A stretch of 64,000 nucleotides of DNA from Oreohelix idahoensis (lineage: Eukaryota; Mollusca; Gastropoda; Stylommatophora; Oreohelicidae): positions 186,001 to 250,000 of the forward strand of contig JAMPIV010000280.1 in the NCBI GenBank assembly GCA_024509875.1, given 5' to 3'. The notes beneath the pieces were generated by a model. That model had not been told where the DNA came from and did not search any database. It saw only the letters and a list, made by a program, of their open reading frames with translations. Of the stretch, positions 20,831 through 29,837 are shown in pieces. The position numbers and the translations under genes were made by a program. Positions within the stretch are counted from its first letter, which is position 1. Every line of letters begins with the position of its first letter.

Positions 20831-21338
20831 TTGCTTCACATAAGCTAATACAGATAAAAAACCTATGGCAAGGCACAAGCAAAGAAACAAAGTTACAACT
20901 GATCAGAGCATCTATATTCCCAGTGGCAACATACGGCTGCGAGACTTGGACACTCAATAAAACAGTTGCAAAAAAGATTACATCATTTGAAATGAAATGC
21001 TACAGAAGGATGTTGAGAATACCCTGGACAGAAAAAAAGACCAACAGAGAAGTACTGCACTCACTAAACATACAGGAACATTGGCTCCTAAATACCATCG
21101 CAATAAGGAAGCTGAAATTTTTCGGTCATATAAAAAGACATAATAAAAAAAACAGTGATGGAAGGCATGGTCCCTGGAAAAAGAGGAAGGGGTCGACCTA
21201 GACGACGGTGGACCCAGGACATCACAGAGAGTCTGAACTTGTCTTTGGCTGATGCAGGTCGACTTGCCCAGAATCGTGATGCGTTCAGAGCAGCTGTAAT
21301 GGAGACAACGTTCTGGAAAGAATACGTCACATGATATA
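20831..21338 (+). mobile_element. LINE-D (RTE-like) 3' fragment with 15-bp TSD
   Basis: TATATACTTATAATA flanks the insert at 20816-20830 and 21339-21353. The frame encodes the thumb and C-terminus (VATYGCETWTLNKTVAKKIT, RKLKFFGHIKRH), then a frameshift after an A-run near 21147, then PGKRGRGRPRRRWTQDITES and a stop at 21333-21335. It is a separate family from LINE-A, B and C by sequence. Confidence 0.88.
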
Positions 21339-21410
21339 TATATACTTATAATAGGACTGATTGGACATGCAAGTTAAAAATTGCGATTTTTGTGTTGAGT
21401 TTTATTTCTT

Positions 21411-21730
21411 TTGTTTGGCCATCACTGCCCCTTACACTCTCCAAAGAGTAACAGATCTTCAACAAACTTATGCCAAGTCTTCTTGTCCCATCCAATCAGC
21501 TCAAGGTCTTTCAATGCCCTCCTCATAACTTTTGCTTCTGTCTCCAGTTCTCTTCTCCACATGTTCTTTGGTCTACCTCTATCTCTCATACCCTGGGGAT
21601 TCCAGAACAAGCACTGTCTTGCAATGTTATCAACAGGTTTCCTCAGTGTGTGTCCTATCCATCAGAAGGGGTGTCTTCTCACCTCTTGTTGCACTGGCAC
21701 TTGTCTGGGGTCTTGTCATCAGTTCCACAG
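21411..21730 (-). mobile_element. LINE-A 3' fragment
   Basis: The minus-strand ORF 21422-21610 encodes FWNPQGMRDRGRPKNMWRRE and WDKKTWHKFVEDLL, the C-terminus of LINE-A. The adjoining sequence up to 21730 matches the preceding GHTLRKPVDSITRQ region. It is 5' truncated. Confidence 0.85.
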
Positions 21731-22018
21731 AAGGATGATTTTCTTTTGATCTCCATATATTTGTTACTTACTAACTTTACTTTTTCCTTTCACTATTGCC
21801 GTGAAGTGTAGTGGGGATCTGAAGTTTGCCCTCTTGATCCAAGTGTGTCGCCTTGGCTGCTGTGAGCTTGTATTGTTGTAGAATGTCTGTGATGTTGTCT
21901 ATAAATCCGCCTTCCCCCATGCTCTGAACCCAGATCTCGTAGTGTTGTAGGCGAGTAGTGGTAAGTTATCTCATAAGATGGCCGAACAACTTGATTTTCG
22001 GTGTCTCTATATACCTAA

Positions 22019-22298
22019 ATGTGAGCCACGGTAGAGCAGTGGTTAGTGCACTGGCTTCCTAGCTCGGTGGTCCATAGTTCGATCCCCATTTAAGGTGGGA
22101 TTTTTGTAGACAGCAAACGGCTCCAGGGTCGACCCTGCCTCATGAACCGGGTACCACAGCAACTCTGGGACGGTTAAGGCGGCCGGCGTGATGCTGACTA
22201 CATCAACCCCTTGTGTGCCGATGGTCAAGAAAATATGGGCCTAACACCATATTCCCAATATGCCTCAATGGGCTTGTAACGGGATCCTTTTTTCCTCC
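22019..22298 (+). mobile_element. SINE-1, tRNA-headed SINE with 12-bp TSD
   Basis: Flanked by CTATATACCTAA (22007-22018 and 22299-22310). The head has a box A-like GGTAGAGCAGTGGTTAG and a box B GTTCGATCCCC (about 22077-22087) at tRNA-like spacing. This points to RNA polymerase III transcription. The body is about 190 bp without coding. A relative with a different body is at 50683. Confidence 0.88.
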
Positions 22299-22444
22299 CT
22301 ATATACCTAATGCAGGATGTAGTACTTACAATTTTTTTTATGTCATCATTTCTCATTCTGTCTCTCCTGGTTACATTAATCTCTTTCCTTAAACATCTCA
22401 TCTCACAGAATATGATTTTCCCTTCCTGTGCTTTTGGTCAGTGA

Positions 22445-22570
22445 TCACGTTTGACAATGTAATTTGTTAATGTATATGTTAATGTATATGTTAATGTATA
22501 TGTTAATGAAAAGTTAATGTATATGTTAATGTATATGTTAATGTATTTGTTAATGTATTTGTTAATGCAA
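22445..22570. repeat. 12-bp minisatellite
   Basis: The unit TTAATGTATATG is repeated about ten times with small changes. There is no coding or promoter signal. Confidence 0.9.
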
Positions 22571-22679
22571 TGAAATCTAATGTCCTGGAAATTCCAGGGA
22601 AAAAATAAAGGAAGAGTAGTACTATTTACAGAAGGACATTTTTGTCTACATCTATAATGTCTTCTCACATCACCCTATG

Positions 22680-22817
22680 TAGCTCCCCGGGGGGGTCACT
22701 GAAGAGACAGGGGACAAAAAAATAGAACAACTACTGCTACCTCCGGCACGTCATAAGAGGTGCCTAACAGTCGGCCTGTGCATGAGGCTGGCAACCTTAT
22801 TATGTTTAAAAAAAATG
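22680..22817 (+). repeat. repeat R / reversed SINE-1 body
   Basis: GTAGCTCCCCGGGGGGGTCA...GAAGAGACAGG matches the reverse complement of the SINE-1 body at 50870-50900, and GTGCATGAGGCTGGCAACCT is the repeat R signature. It adjoins a LINE-A 3' fragment in the same arrangement as at 12.9 kb. Confidence 0.55.
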
Positions 22818-23060
22818 TGATGTGCCAGTGAAACAAAAGGTCAGATGAAGATGCTGGTGATGGAACGACAAACGTTGAGGGGAAAACTGATAGCATTACA
22901 AGGCAGTCATTATTCTGGAAATCACACAGTAAGAAAGGTAGAGGAAGACCCCCCCCCCAAAATGGAGAAAAGAAAATGGGGATAGAAATAAAAGAGATAA
23001 AGAAGACACAGAAAGACCTTGAGCAGATGGCACAGGTCAGAGGGTATATGACATAAATTT
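22818..23060 (+). mobile_element. LINE-A 3' fragment
   Basis: GCCAGTGAAACAAAAGGTCA and CTGATAGCATTACAAGGCAG align with LINE-A 3541-3640, continuing to the AQDRKTW region. Frameshifted, with no clear tail. Confidence 0.75.
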
Positions 23061-23097
23061 CTTGAGCCCTATTAACACAAGCTGTTATCGGTGCAGA

Positions 23098-24106
23098 CAT
23101 GGCCGGATTATCCATTAGGCTAAGTAGGCTGAAGCCTAGGGGCCCGGAGCTCTTGAGGGCACGTGCATAATTTTTAAAAAATTTAAAAATGCATAGACTT
23201 TTCAATAAAATGTCTTTATTGTTGTTATGAGTTAAATTCATAACATGTCTGTCGATGTTATTATATGGTTCGACATGGATCCATGTTTGTTTATTATCGG
23301 TAGTCCGTGGTAACAGGAAGTTACGTCACTACCTCGAAGTTCAGTTAGCAGAAGATACGGTCGGTATCTCCAAAAGTGTACGATCGTCTGCTAGGGTCTT
23401 CTGTATTTCATTCTGGAAGGTGGACGTGTGTTTCTGAGCTCCTGAGAATTATAGTATTTCTTGATATATTCTTAAGTATTCCATCACTGGATCATCCATA
23501 TACATCCGTGAGATGATGCCAGTATATTTGTAAAAAGGAATTATGATTTCTGTGAAGAACGTGAGTTGAAAATATATTAAAATGTGTAAATCTGTCAAGG
23601 ACAGTGTTCGAGCTACAGACGGTACAGAGCTAGACTGAAGATGATATATGTAACGTCATAATATATATATGAATTTCAAGATTATCGTTTAGAGCAACGT
23701 CCAGTACAATAAACTGTATTGTATATTGTCCACACTGCTTTTGTGGTGGCATTTAAGAGTTCATGTTGAAGGGCTGTGTGCGTAGTCTACTAATTTTACC
23801 CCTAGTTGAACATTGGCCAGAGTAGCAGAGTGTCTACTCAGAATATATAAAGAATAATATAAAGACCTGTAACAATTGTGTTTACCATAATAATAATACT
23901 AATAAACATTAATTAAAAAACAGATAATTACTAATAAAAGAGGTAAGCAATGCTAACAAACTAATATACCAGTCTATTAATAATACCCGTATATAACATC
24001 ACCATGCTAAGGGGTTGACAAAAAAATATTAAAGTTATTGCATATTAGATTAAGGGGGGCCCACACCAAAAAGCCTAGAGGCCCTTCTTGGCTTAATCTG
24101 GCCCTG
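23098..24106. mobile_element. 1009-bp non-autonomous hAT-like element
   Basis: An 8-bp direct repeat GGTGCAGA lies at 23090-23097 and 24107-24114. The ends inside it are CATGGCCGGATTA and, reversed from the right, CAGGGCCAGATTAAG, with extended imperfect inverted similarity through AGGCC/CCTAGG-type blocks. An 8-bp TSD with C-A-started short TIRs is typical of hAT. No transposase-sized ORF is present. Confidence 0.88.
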
Positions 24107-24114
24107 GGTGCAGA

Positions 24115-24377
24115 TTTACAGTACAGGACAGACAGAACAGACTTATGAAAAGTAGGGGATCACATACGATTAACTGGTGCACTTAATAAAGGGAGACATT
24201 TAATTCACTGTGAGAAAATGGTCAAAAATGGGCTGTGAGAAATGCTCCACCAACATGGCAGGCGTGCACGAGACTGGCCACCAGCCGGCTTCTTTCCCTG
24301 AATGCTCCGTGGCAACGTGATTCTGTTCATGTGATCTGAATTCACAAAAACTGACAACTGTTCTGAAACATAAACAC
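24115..24377. other. intron sequence, nothing recognised
   Basis: There is a weak resemblance to repeat R (GTGCACGAGACTGGCCACC near 24265) but nothing I can define. It ends in the SINE-3 target site. Confidence 0.3.
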
Positions 24378-24684
24378 GGGACCCAAAGATGCAGCAATAG
24401 AGAATGCAGTCAGCGACCCATAGCTTGACTGCTTACGTCAGGGTCAGCGAACCAGAGCTGACCAAGACCCTACTCCACCTCCACATGGTGGTCCTGGAAA
24501 CAGTCTGCATCACTGCAGTCTGGCTGAGAGAGCAGGGATCGAAGAGGGAAGGCAAACCCGGTCCCAAAAAAATGCTGTGCTGAAGTCGGATGTGTCGGCT
24601 GAAAGGCGCAGATATCGCAGCTCCGGCGTAAACAGACACAACGCAACCAACGTCCTTTTCAGGATGAACGAGGAAGAAGAAGAA
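24378..24684 (+). mobile_element. SINE-3, 307-bp repeat with GAA tail and 13-bp TSD
   Basis: Flanked by GAAACATAAACAC (24365-24377 and 24685-24697). It starts GGGACC and runs through GACCAAGACCCTACTCCACC and GTCCTTTTCAGGATGAACG to an (AAG)n tail. Copies at 52835 (full length) and 57818 (minus, 5' truncated) also carry TSDs. I see no clear pol III box A/B, so it may be a LINE-derived non-autonomous element. Confidence 0.9.
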
Positions 24685-24837
24685 GAAACATAAACACCTG
24701 GCTTCCTCTCTTGCCCCTGACAGAGCAACGCCTGAAACAGTAGTTTTAAAACAAACCATGACCCCTATATTCTTTGGGGAGATGAAAGGGGTAGTGAATG
24801 AGGATAAACTGGCAGATTCGTATACTCTCTCAGCTAA

Positions 24838-25029
24838 CCTGACTGATTTTACGTGATAATTTCTTGTACAGAGACAGTGTCCCTCGCCATTCAGTACTCG
24901 CCGATTTCGGAGCAGCAAGGAGCCCAGTGGTCGACGACACTCCTTCAAATGGCCAGGTCTCTTAATCCAGTGGTCGAGAAAAATTCTCAAAATCCTGTAT
25001 CATCGCCAGATACGCTAGCGCGGCTCCCA
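24838..25029 (-). mobile_element. SINE-2 copy (degenerate) next to a splice donor
   Basis: On the plus strand it reads ATTCAGTACTCGCCGATTTC ... GTGGTCGACGACACTCCTTC ... GCGCGGCTCCC, the complement of SINE-2 at 53348-53700. Its tRNA-like head ends about 15 bp downstream (on the minus strand) of the splice donor of exon 25046-25168. Confidence 0.75.
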
Positions 25030-25045
25030 CTGGCAGATTAAATAC

Positions 25046-25168
25046 CTGAGTAATGGATGATAAAAGTCTTCTATGATCTTCAGCAGCTCTAGCAGCCAGC
25101 TCAGCTTGGGCTTCCTGCTCTGCGTCTAGAACTCTCTCCAGCTCTTGGGCATCTTTTCTCTTTTGATC
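25046..25168 (-). CDS. host gene exon 3 of 6 seen (LRSAM1-like candidate)
   Basis: Minus strand: acceptor GTGTTCCCTTAG, 123 nt with no stop, donor GTATTT. It encodes 41 whole codons in phase 0, DQKRKDAQELERVLDAEQEA then QAELAARAAEDHRRLLSSIT. It is charged, Ala/Glu/Leu-rich and clearly coiled-coil. Both neighbours (32572-32601 and 17691-17778) are also phase 0 at these junctions. The exon lies between SINE-2 and the 15-bp array. Confidence 0.72.
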
Positions 25169-25214
25169 CTAAGGGAACACACAAGTAAAACAATGTGTGA
25201 GTTTCACAAATGTA

Positions 25215-25350
25215 CAAATGTGTGGTTTTTATGCATAAGTATTACTGGAATAAGTATTACTGGAATAAGTATTACTGGATTAAGTATTTTAAGTAGAGAC
25301 ATTAGAAATACAAGTATTAAAAGTAGATAAGTGTTACTGGAATAAGTATA
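25215..25350. repeat. 15-bp tandem array, left part
   Basis: Units of GGAATAAGTATTACT with variants, continuing at 29838 after the Tc1-like insertion. The array extends to about 30400. Confidence 0.88.
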
Positions 25351-25639
25351 CTACTGGACAAAAGTTAAGGGCCACCATTCAGTTTAGACAAGGTTTATAT
25401 AACTGATTGGCAAACTGTAAAGACAAGTGAAAATGTCATTAAAACTGAGCTCAGAGAAATGTGTATACATTTCTGTGTGCACTAGGTTAATTTTTTTTAA
25501 ATGTCCAAAAACTGGGTCACTTTAACCAGCACGTGAAAATTGCCATTGTTGCTGCAAAAACTTGTGGTTTTTGCAACACACCCCACTAGTTCAAAAGGTG
25601 AAAAAGTGAGTTGAATTTGAATAATAATAATAATAAATT

Positions 25640-26096
25640 CTTTAAGCGCCAAACACGGCGCATAAGGGAAAAACCAGTGCTCTCCAGGTTGTTCGTTGTG
25701 ATGCCACTCCTCTTAACTCTTGCACATTATTTAGGCCCAACGTTCTTCCTTCTCTTATTATTGTTCTTCTAAGTGTTTCTTTTGGTCTTCCTTTTTTCCT
25801 CTTACCCTCAGGAACCCAAGTGAGCGCCTGTAGTGGTATTCTGTTGTTTTGCATTCATAGGACATGACCGATATATGACCATCGTCTTTTCCTTATATAG
25901 TCGGAGACATATTTCTGCTTAGAGTCTTCTCTTATTTGTCGATTAGTCTTGAATTCTTTCCAACTGATGTTCATGAGTTTTCTAAGACATTTGTTCTCGA
26001 ATGTATTCAGCTTGTTCTCCAATGATTTTGTTATTTTCCAACTTTCACAGCCGTATGTTAACACTGAGATAACATTCGAATTAAACAGACGAAGCT
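25640..26096 (-). pseudogene. LINE-E RT C-terminal domain (split frame)
   Basis: Two minus-strand frames (25855-26064 and 25642-25854) meet at a stop or frameshift near 25855. Together they give the thumb and C-terminus of an RTE-like RT ending near the NVQELRGVASQRTTWRALVF segment. There is no palm or endonuclease. Confidence 0.8.
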
Positions 26097-26114
26097 TGGT
26101 ATGTATATTCTTAC

Positions 26115-28271
26115 TTACTTAGTCGTTCCCCTTCTACCGTGAGGTGTAGAGGTTTGGAAGAGAGAGCGCCAGACTATTCTATCGGCTGTCTTCCTCCTGG
26201 CCTGGTTCCATTCTAGTCCTCGGTCCTTCAAAGATTGTCTAATGTTGTCCTCCCAGCGGACTCTGGGTCGTCCTCGGGGTCTGGATCCTTGGCTCTTTGT
26301 TTCCCATGCTTGTCGTGGTAGCCGATCTTCTCCCATTCTGCAGACATGGCCAAACCATCTTAGTTGGGACTGTTCTACTTGGGTCTGTAGGGGGTGGCAT
26401 TTTAGGCCTTGACGTATCGTCTGGTTGCGTACCATGTCTCTTCTTGTTACTTCAACCACCTTCCTCAGATACCTCATTTCTGAGGTTTGGATCTGGCTTT
26501 TATGGGTTGTAGTCATTGCCCATGACTCGCATCCATATGTCAAGACTGGGACATAGGTGGAGCGGTATACAGCCATCTTCGTTTTCTTACCAACCTCTCT
26601 CTTGCTGAGGAATCCTCGATTTATGGCCTGAAAAAGTCTCCCAGCTGCTGCTTTTCGAGTGGCCAACTCTTCTTTGATGCCTCCCTTTCGGTCTATAATA
26701 GCTCCGAGGTATTTAAAGTGGTCGACCTGCTCCAGGACCTGTTCTCCCAGCTTAATCTGATGTCTTCTTTCTTCTCGTGATATCACCATGGATTTTGTTT
26801 TAGAGCTGCTTATGACCATCCCTCTCTTCTCCAGCTCTTCCTTCCAGACTTGCAGGTTGGATTGGAGATGTGCCTCTGATTTAGCAATCAGGGCAACATC
26901 ATCAGCAAATGCCAGCTCTGAAATATAGACCTGTCTCATCTTCCAGTACCCCACTGAATACTTTCTTGTTCTCTCCTTACATGCCTTGATGAAATCGTCC
27001 ATAAGGAGTATGAAGAGGTAAGGTGATAGGATATCACCTTGTCTTACACCAGTGGTGGTCCTGAACTCTTCTGACTTATGGTTTGCTGTCCTCACATAAT
27101 TTCTGCAAGACTTGTAGAAGCTCTGTATAGCATGAATCAGAGGTGCTGGAATATTCTTCCTTGCCAAACAGTCCCAAAGTTTGCTCCAAGGGACCCTGTC
27201 AAACGCCTTTTCCAGATCTATGAAACAAAGATGGATCTCACTCTTATACTCAAGGGCCTTTTCACTCAGCTGTCTGAGTGTGAAGATTAGGTCTTGAGTA
27301 CTTCGGTTTGCTCGGAATCCGCACTGGACCTCATCCAATTGTGGCTCAGCTAGGCGTCGGAGTCTCTGCTCTAGGATTCTAGAGTAGATTTTTCCAGGGA
27401 CACTGAGAAGGGATATGCCTCTATGGTTTCCACACTGTCGATTGTCACCCTTTTTGAAAATTGGTGTTATGATGGCGATCTCCCAATCCTTTGGTATGGT
27501 CTTGTTGCACCATAAGACCCTTAAGAGTAACAGTTCGCCTGATGCTCCCATGTACTTAACCATTTCTGGTGTTATACCATCATGCCCTGCTGCTTTGCCC
27601 ATCTTGATTTTCTCCAGTGCTGCCTTCAGTTCTTCCATCTTTATGTCATCTTCATCACCATTGGTTTCCTCTTCTGTGCTAGTGGTTATCATTTCTGATG
27701 TTTGACCTTGCTCACCATCAAGGAGTTCTGAGAAATATTCTTTCCATCTTTCCATTACTTCCTTCGGGGCAGTAAGCAATTTGCCTTGCTTGTCCTTTAT
27801 AAATTTGAGAGGGCATTGTTTTTCCTTCCTCATGTTCTTTAGGGTCTTATAGAACAATTTCTGGTTTTCTTGTGCATCTTTTTCTAGCTTTTCTCCAAAT
27901 TCTTCCCAGGACTTCTGTTTTGCTGCTAGCACTTTGTTCTTTACTTCTGTTCTGAGTGTCACATATTCTCTATATTTTTCCATTTGTCCTGTTGTGTTTT
28001 TAGCTCCTAAGTATTGTTTCCATGCCATTTTCTTCTCTCTTATTTTCTCTTTGACTTCCTCTGTCCACCAAGGTGTCCTCTTTCTCTGGTTCCCAAGTCG
28101 GACTTCACCACATGCTTCTGCAGCAGCTGTCTTTATGATATCCTTGAATTTAATCCAGAGGGTTTCCAAGTCATCAGGTTGTTCTTCTGTGTTGCTCACC
28201 GCTGCAGCAATAAGCCCCTGATATCTGGTCTTAATTTCTGGCTCTCTCAGCTTGTAGGTCCTAATGCTCAT
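26115..28271 (-). CDS. LINE-F reverse transcriptase ORF
   Basis: 718 codons from the ATG at 28271. An N-terminal charged linker (about 1-210) is followed by RT with MGKAAGHDGITPEMVKYMG, GNHRGISLLSVPGKIYSRIL, EVQCGFRANRSTQDLIFTLR, CFIDLEKAFDRVPWSKLW, GVRQGDILSPYLFILLMD and the catalytic LAFADDVALI. The thumb follows (FKYLGAIIDRKGG, VLTYGCESWAM), then RWFGHVCRM and a GRPRVRWED tail motif. The frame is intact. The start ATG overlaps the stop of the endonuclease ORF (ATGA), and the stop codon is the first TAA of the TAAG tail. In RTE elements EN and RT are normally one ORF, so this start may mark a frameshift and not a true ORF2. Confidence 0.9.
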   Translation of the reverse strand: MSIRTYKLREPEIKTRYQGLIAAAVSNTEEQPDDLETLWIKFKDIIKTAAAEACGEVRLGNQRKRTPWWTEEVKEKIREKKMAWKQYLGAKNTTGQMEKYREYVTLRTEVKNKVLAAKQKSWEEFGEKLEKDAQENQKLFYKTLKNMRKEKQCPLKFIKDKQGKLLTAPKEVMERWKEYFSELLDGEQGQTSEMITTSTEEETNGDEDDIKMEELKAALEKIKMGKAAGHDGITPEMVKYMGASGELLLLRVLWCNKTIPKDWEIAIITPIFKKGDNRQCGNHRGISLLSVPGKIYSRILEQRLRRLAEPQLDEVQCGFRANRSTQDLIFTLRQLSEKALEYKSEIHLCFIDLEKAFDRVPWSKLWDCLARKNIPAPLIHAIQSFYKSCRNYVRTANHKSEEFRTTTGVRQGDILSPYLFILLMDDFIKACKERTRKYSVGYWKMRQVYISELAFADDVALIAKSEAHLQSNLQVWKEELEKRGMVISSSKTKSMVISREERRHQIKLGEQVLEQVDHFKYLGAIIDRKGGIKEELATRKAAAGRLFQAINRGFLSKREVGKKTKMAVYRSTYVPVLTYGCESWAMTTTHKSQIQTSEMRYLRKVVEVTRRDMVRNQTIRQGLKCHPLQTQVEQSQLRWFGHVCRMGEDRLPRQAWETKSQGSRPRGRPRVRWEDNIRQSLKDRGLEWNQARRKTADRIVWRSLFQTSTPHGRRGTTK

Positions 28272-29059
28272 TTCTCCTGCTCGTTTACTTGGTTTCTTGC
28301 GTGATGTTGGCAGTTCCTAGGCTGAGCAACTCTTTCAGTTGTTCGTTTGATTGTTAGCAGGTAGTGATCACTTCCAATCTCTGGCCCCCTCCAGACTCTT
28401 GCATCTCGGACATATTTGAATGAGCTTCTCCGAACAATGGCATAGTCGATCACTGACTTCTCATTCTTTGTTGGTTCACATCTAGTGTATGCATGTATGC
28501 GCTTATGGGGGAACTTTGTGTTTGTAATGATCAGATTCTGCTCACTGCAGAATCTAAGGAGTCGCTTTCCATTGTCATTGAGAGTATCTTCTCCATATCT
28601 TCCGATAACTCCACTCCATCTAGCATGGTCATTTCCAACTCTGGCATTAAAATCTCCGAGCATGATAACTTCATCTAGGCAGTCATCCACTGTCCTTTGA
28701 AGCAGCTCGAAGAATTCCTCCTTGACCTCTGCTCTCTCATCCTCATTTGGCCCATACACTATGACCAGGTTGACTATGGTTTCTCCTTCTTTTAGTTTCA
28801 CAACCATAATGCGCTCTGAGACAAAGTTCCACCCCTTGATACTATCTTTTTGATTTTGGGTCACAATGCAACCCACACCCCCTTTAGCTCTTTCGGATAT
28901 GGGTACACCACTGTAGAGCAGCGTGTTGCCATTGAGATCCATGACTCCTTGTCCTTTTTTCTTTGTTTCCGTAATAGCCAGGATTTCTAGTTTTGCTTTC
29001 CTCATCTCTTCCACCAGCTCCTCTTCCTTCCCATTTATACTTCTTGTGTTCCATGTTCC
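28268..29059 (-). CDS. LINE-F APE endonuclease ORF
   Basis: The minus-strand frame open from about 29059 to the stop at 28268-28270 has YGTWNTRSING (the catalytic Asn region), AITETKKKG, VIMLGDFNARVGNDHARWSG, SVIDYAIVRRSS and PEIGSDHYLL, the full set of apurinic-endonuclease signature motifs. A GTG at 29014 is a poor start; the domain clearly begins upstream near 29059. After TIKRTTERVAQ the frame runs into about 20 unusual residues and stops. The RT frame upstream of its ATG reads a plausible basic linker back to 28319, so a one-base indel near 28320 may have split a single ORF. Confidence 0.85.
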   Translation of the reverse strand, partial: GTWNTRSINGKEEELVEEMRKAKLEILAITETKKKGQGVMDLNGNTLLYSGVPISERAKGGVGCIVTQNQKDSIKGWNFVSERIMVVKLKEGETIVNLVIVYGPNEDERAEVKEEFFELLQRTVDDCLDEVIMLGDFNARVGNDHARWSGVIGRYGEDTLNDNGKRLLRFCSEQNLIITNTKFPHKRIHAYTRCEPTKNEKSVIDYAIVRRSSFKYVRDARVWRGPEIGSDHYLLTIKRTTERVAQPRNCQHHARNQVNEQEK

Positions 29060-29084
29060 ATAAGTCGTAGTCCGTAGTCCGTTC

Positions 29085-29266
29085 CAGTTCGTCGCCTTTA
29101 GAATCAGTCCGGTTTTCTCTCTTTTGTTACTCGTAATTGTGGTTTAAAGCAAACAGGTGATTGGCCTGTTGTGCCTTTGCATGGTGGAGGGGCTGCCTCC
29201 TTACGGCCTCCATGCAGGCCGCCCTCCTCCTTTTTCATCCTGGCTTGGGACCGGCATTGGCGGAGT
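29085..29266 (-). promoter_or_regulatory. LINE-F 5' UTR
   Basis: The region between the 5' TSD and the endonuclease frame is conserved in the ORF-deleted copy at 12164-12413, so it is a genuine part of the element. It is presumably the internal promoter (inference). Confidence 0.5.
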
Positions 29267-29369
29267 TGGTATGTATATTCAGTGATCGTAATTTCCAAAT
29301 GTTAGATAATCTATTGAAGGCGCTAGCTGCCAAAGCAATTCTAGTATGAAATTCTCTTGTTGTGTCACC

Positions 29370-29485
29370 ATCCTGAATCATTTTACTGCCTAAATAATTG
29401 AAACTTTCAACCTTCTGTAGTTTTTCCCCAGAAGGTTGAAAGTTTCAATTATTTAGGCAGTAAAATAACCCAGTATGGTGACACA
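29370..29485. repeat. inverted repeat of LINE-E coding sequence
   Basis: The left arm runs from about 29357 (TGTGTCACCATCCTGAATCA) to 29416 (CAACCTTCTG). The right arm runs from about 29431 (AGAAGGTTGAAAGTTTCAAT) to 29484 (GGTGACACA). The arms are about 55-60 bp with few mismatches around a ~12-bp spacer. Transcripts could form a long hairpin. Confidence 0.9.
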
Positions 29486-29584
29486 ACAAGAGAAATTCAA
29501 CAATTTGAATGCACATGGAAAATGATCATCGGTAAAGAGTGTTCACCGTTGGTATGCAATAAATCAGTATAACAAGTGGTCGAA

Positions 29585-29779
29585 ATGATCACTGCATTAG
29601 CCATGCCACCAAGGAGAAGTCTCAGCACTGTAGACCGTAATCGAGCCATGGCATGGATTCAGGATGGTCAATCTGTTCGTCATGTTGCAAGATATTTAGC
29701 AGTGTCCCACTCTACCATTCAGAGACTTCTTGAGAGATTTCAAGCTACCGGACATTTAGAAAATCGACCCTGCTCATGA
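29585..29779 (+). pseudogene. Tc1-like transposase N-terminal HTH (truncated)
   Basis: The ATG at 29585 or 29603 starts PPRRSLSTVDRNRAMAWIQD, QSVRHVARYLAVSHSTIQRL and ERFQATGHLENRP. This is the bipartite paired-like HTH DNA-binding region of Tc1 transposases. The frame stops at 29779, only about 55 bp before the right TIR, so the DDE catalytic domain is deleted. Confidence 0.88.
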
Positions 29780-29837
29780 AGAATTATATAAACCTTGTCT
29801 AAACTGAATGGCGGCCCTTAACTTTTTTCCAGTAGTA

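Larger units (their letters stand above)
26112..29266 (-). mobile_element. LINE-F, full-length RTE-like element with 15-bp TSD
   Basis: TTGGTATGTATATTC flanks it (26097-26111 and 29267-29281). At 3155 bp it has about 200 bp of 5' UTR, an APE endonuclease and an RT, and ends in a (TAAG)n tail at 26112-26124. It sits inside LINE-E, whose frame continues on both sides. Fragments of the family are at 11.4, 11.94 and 58.8 kb. Confidence 0.94.
25623..29497 (-). mobile_element. LINE-E copy, 5'-inverted, split by LINE-F
   Basis: The 3' part (25623-26111, minus strand) encodes LTYGCESWKITKSLENKLNT, RRWSYIGHVL and GKRKKGRPKETLRRTI and ends with an (ATT)n tail. The upstream part resumes at 29267-29420 (KVESFNYLGSKMIQDGDTTR). 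The outermost piece (29428-29497) is the same coding region in the opposite orientation. AATTTGAA at 25615-25622 and near 29498-29505 is a candidate TSD. Confidence 0.78.
25351..29835 (+). mobile_element. Tc1-like element, internally deleted and hosting nested LINEs
   Basis: The ends are inverted repeats of about 50 bp: CTACTGGACAAAAGTTAAGG at 25351 and, reversed, CTACTGGAAAAAAGTTAAGG at 29835, with TA on each side. Without the nested LINEs (25623-29497) it is about 610 bp. It keeps only the N-terminal DNA-binding part of the transposase. It inserted into the 15-bp array. Confidence 0.92.

Noticed and set aside
21790..22005. Minus-strand LINE C-terminal coding fragment
   Set aside because: It gives a moderately open minus-strand frame with KLFGHLMR but includes a stop and no other motif. 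Not enough to assign.
22022..22100. Functional tRNA gene
   Set aside because: The A and B boxes are in a SINE head with a TSD and a non-tRNA body, and no intact acceptor stem is visible.
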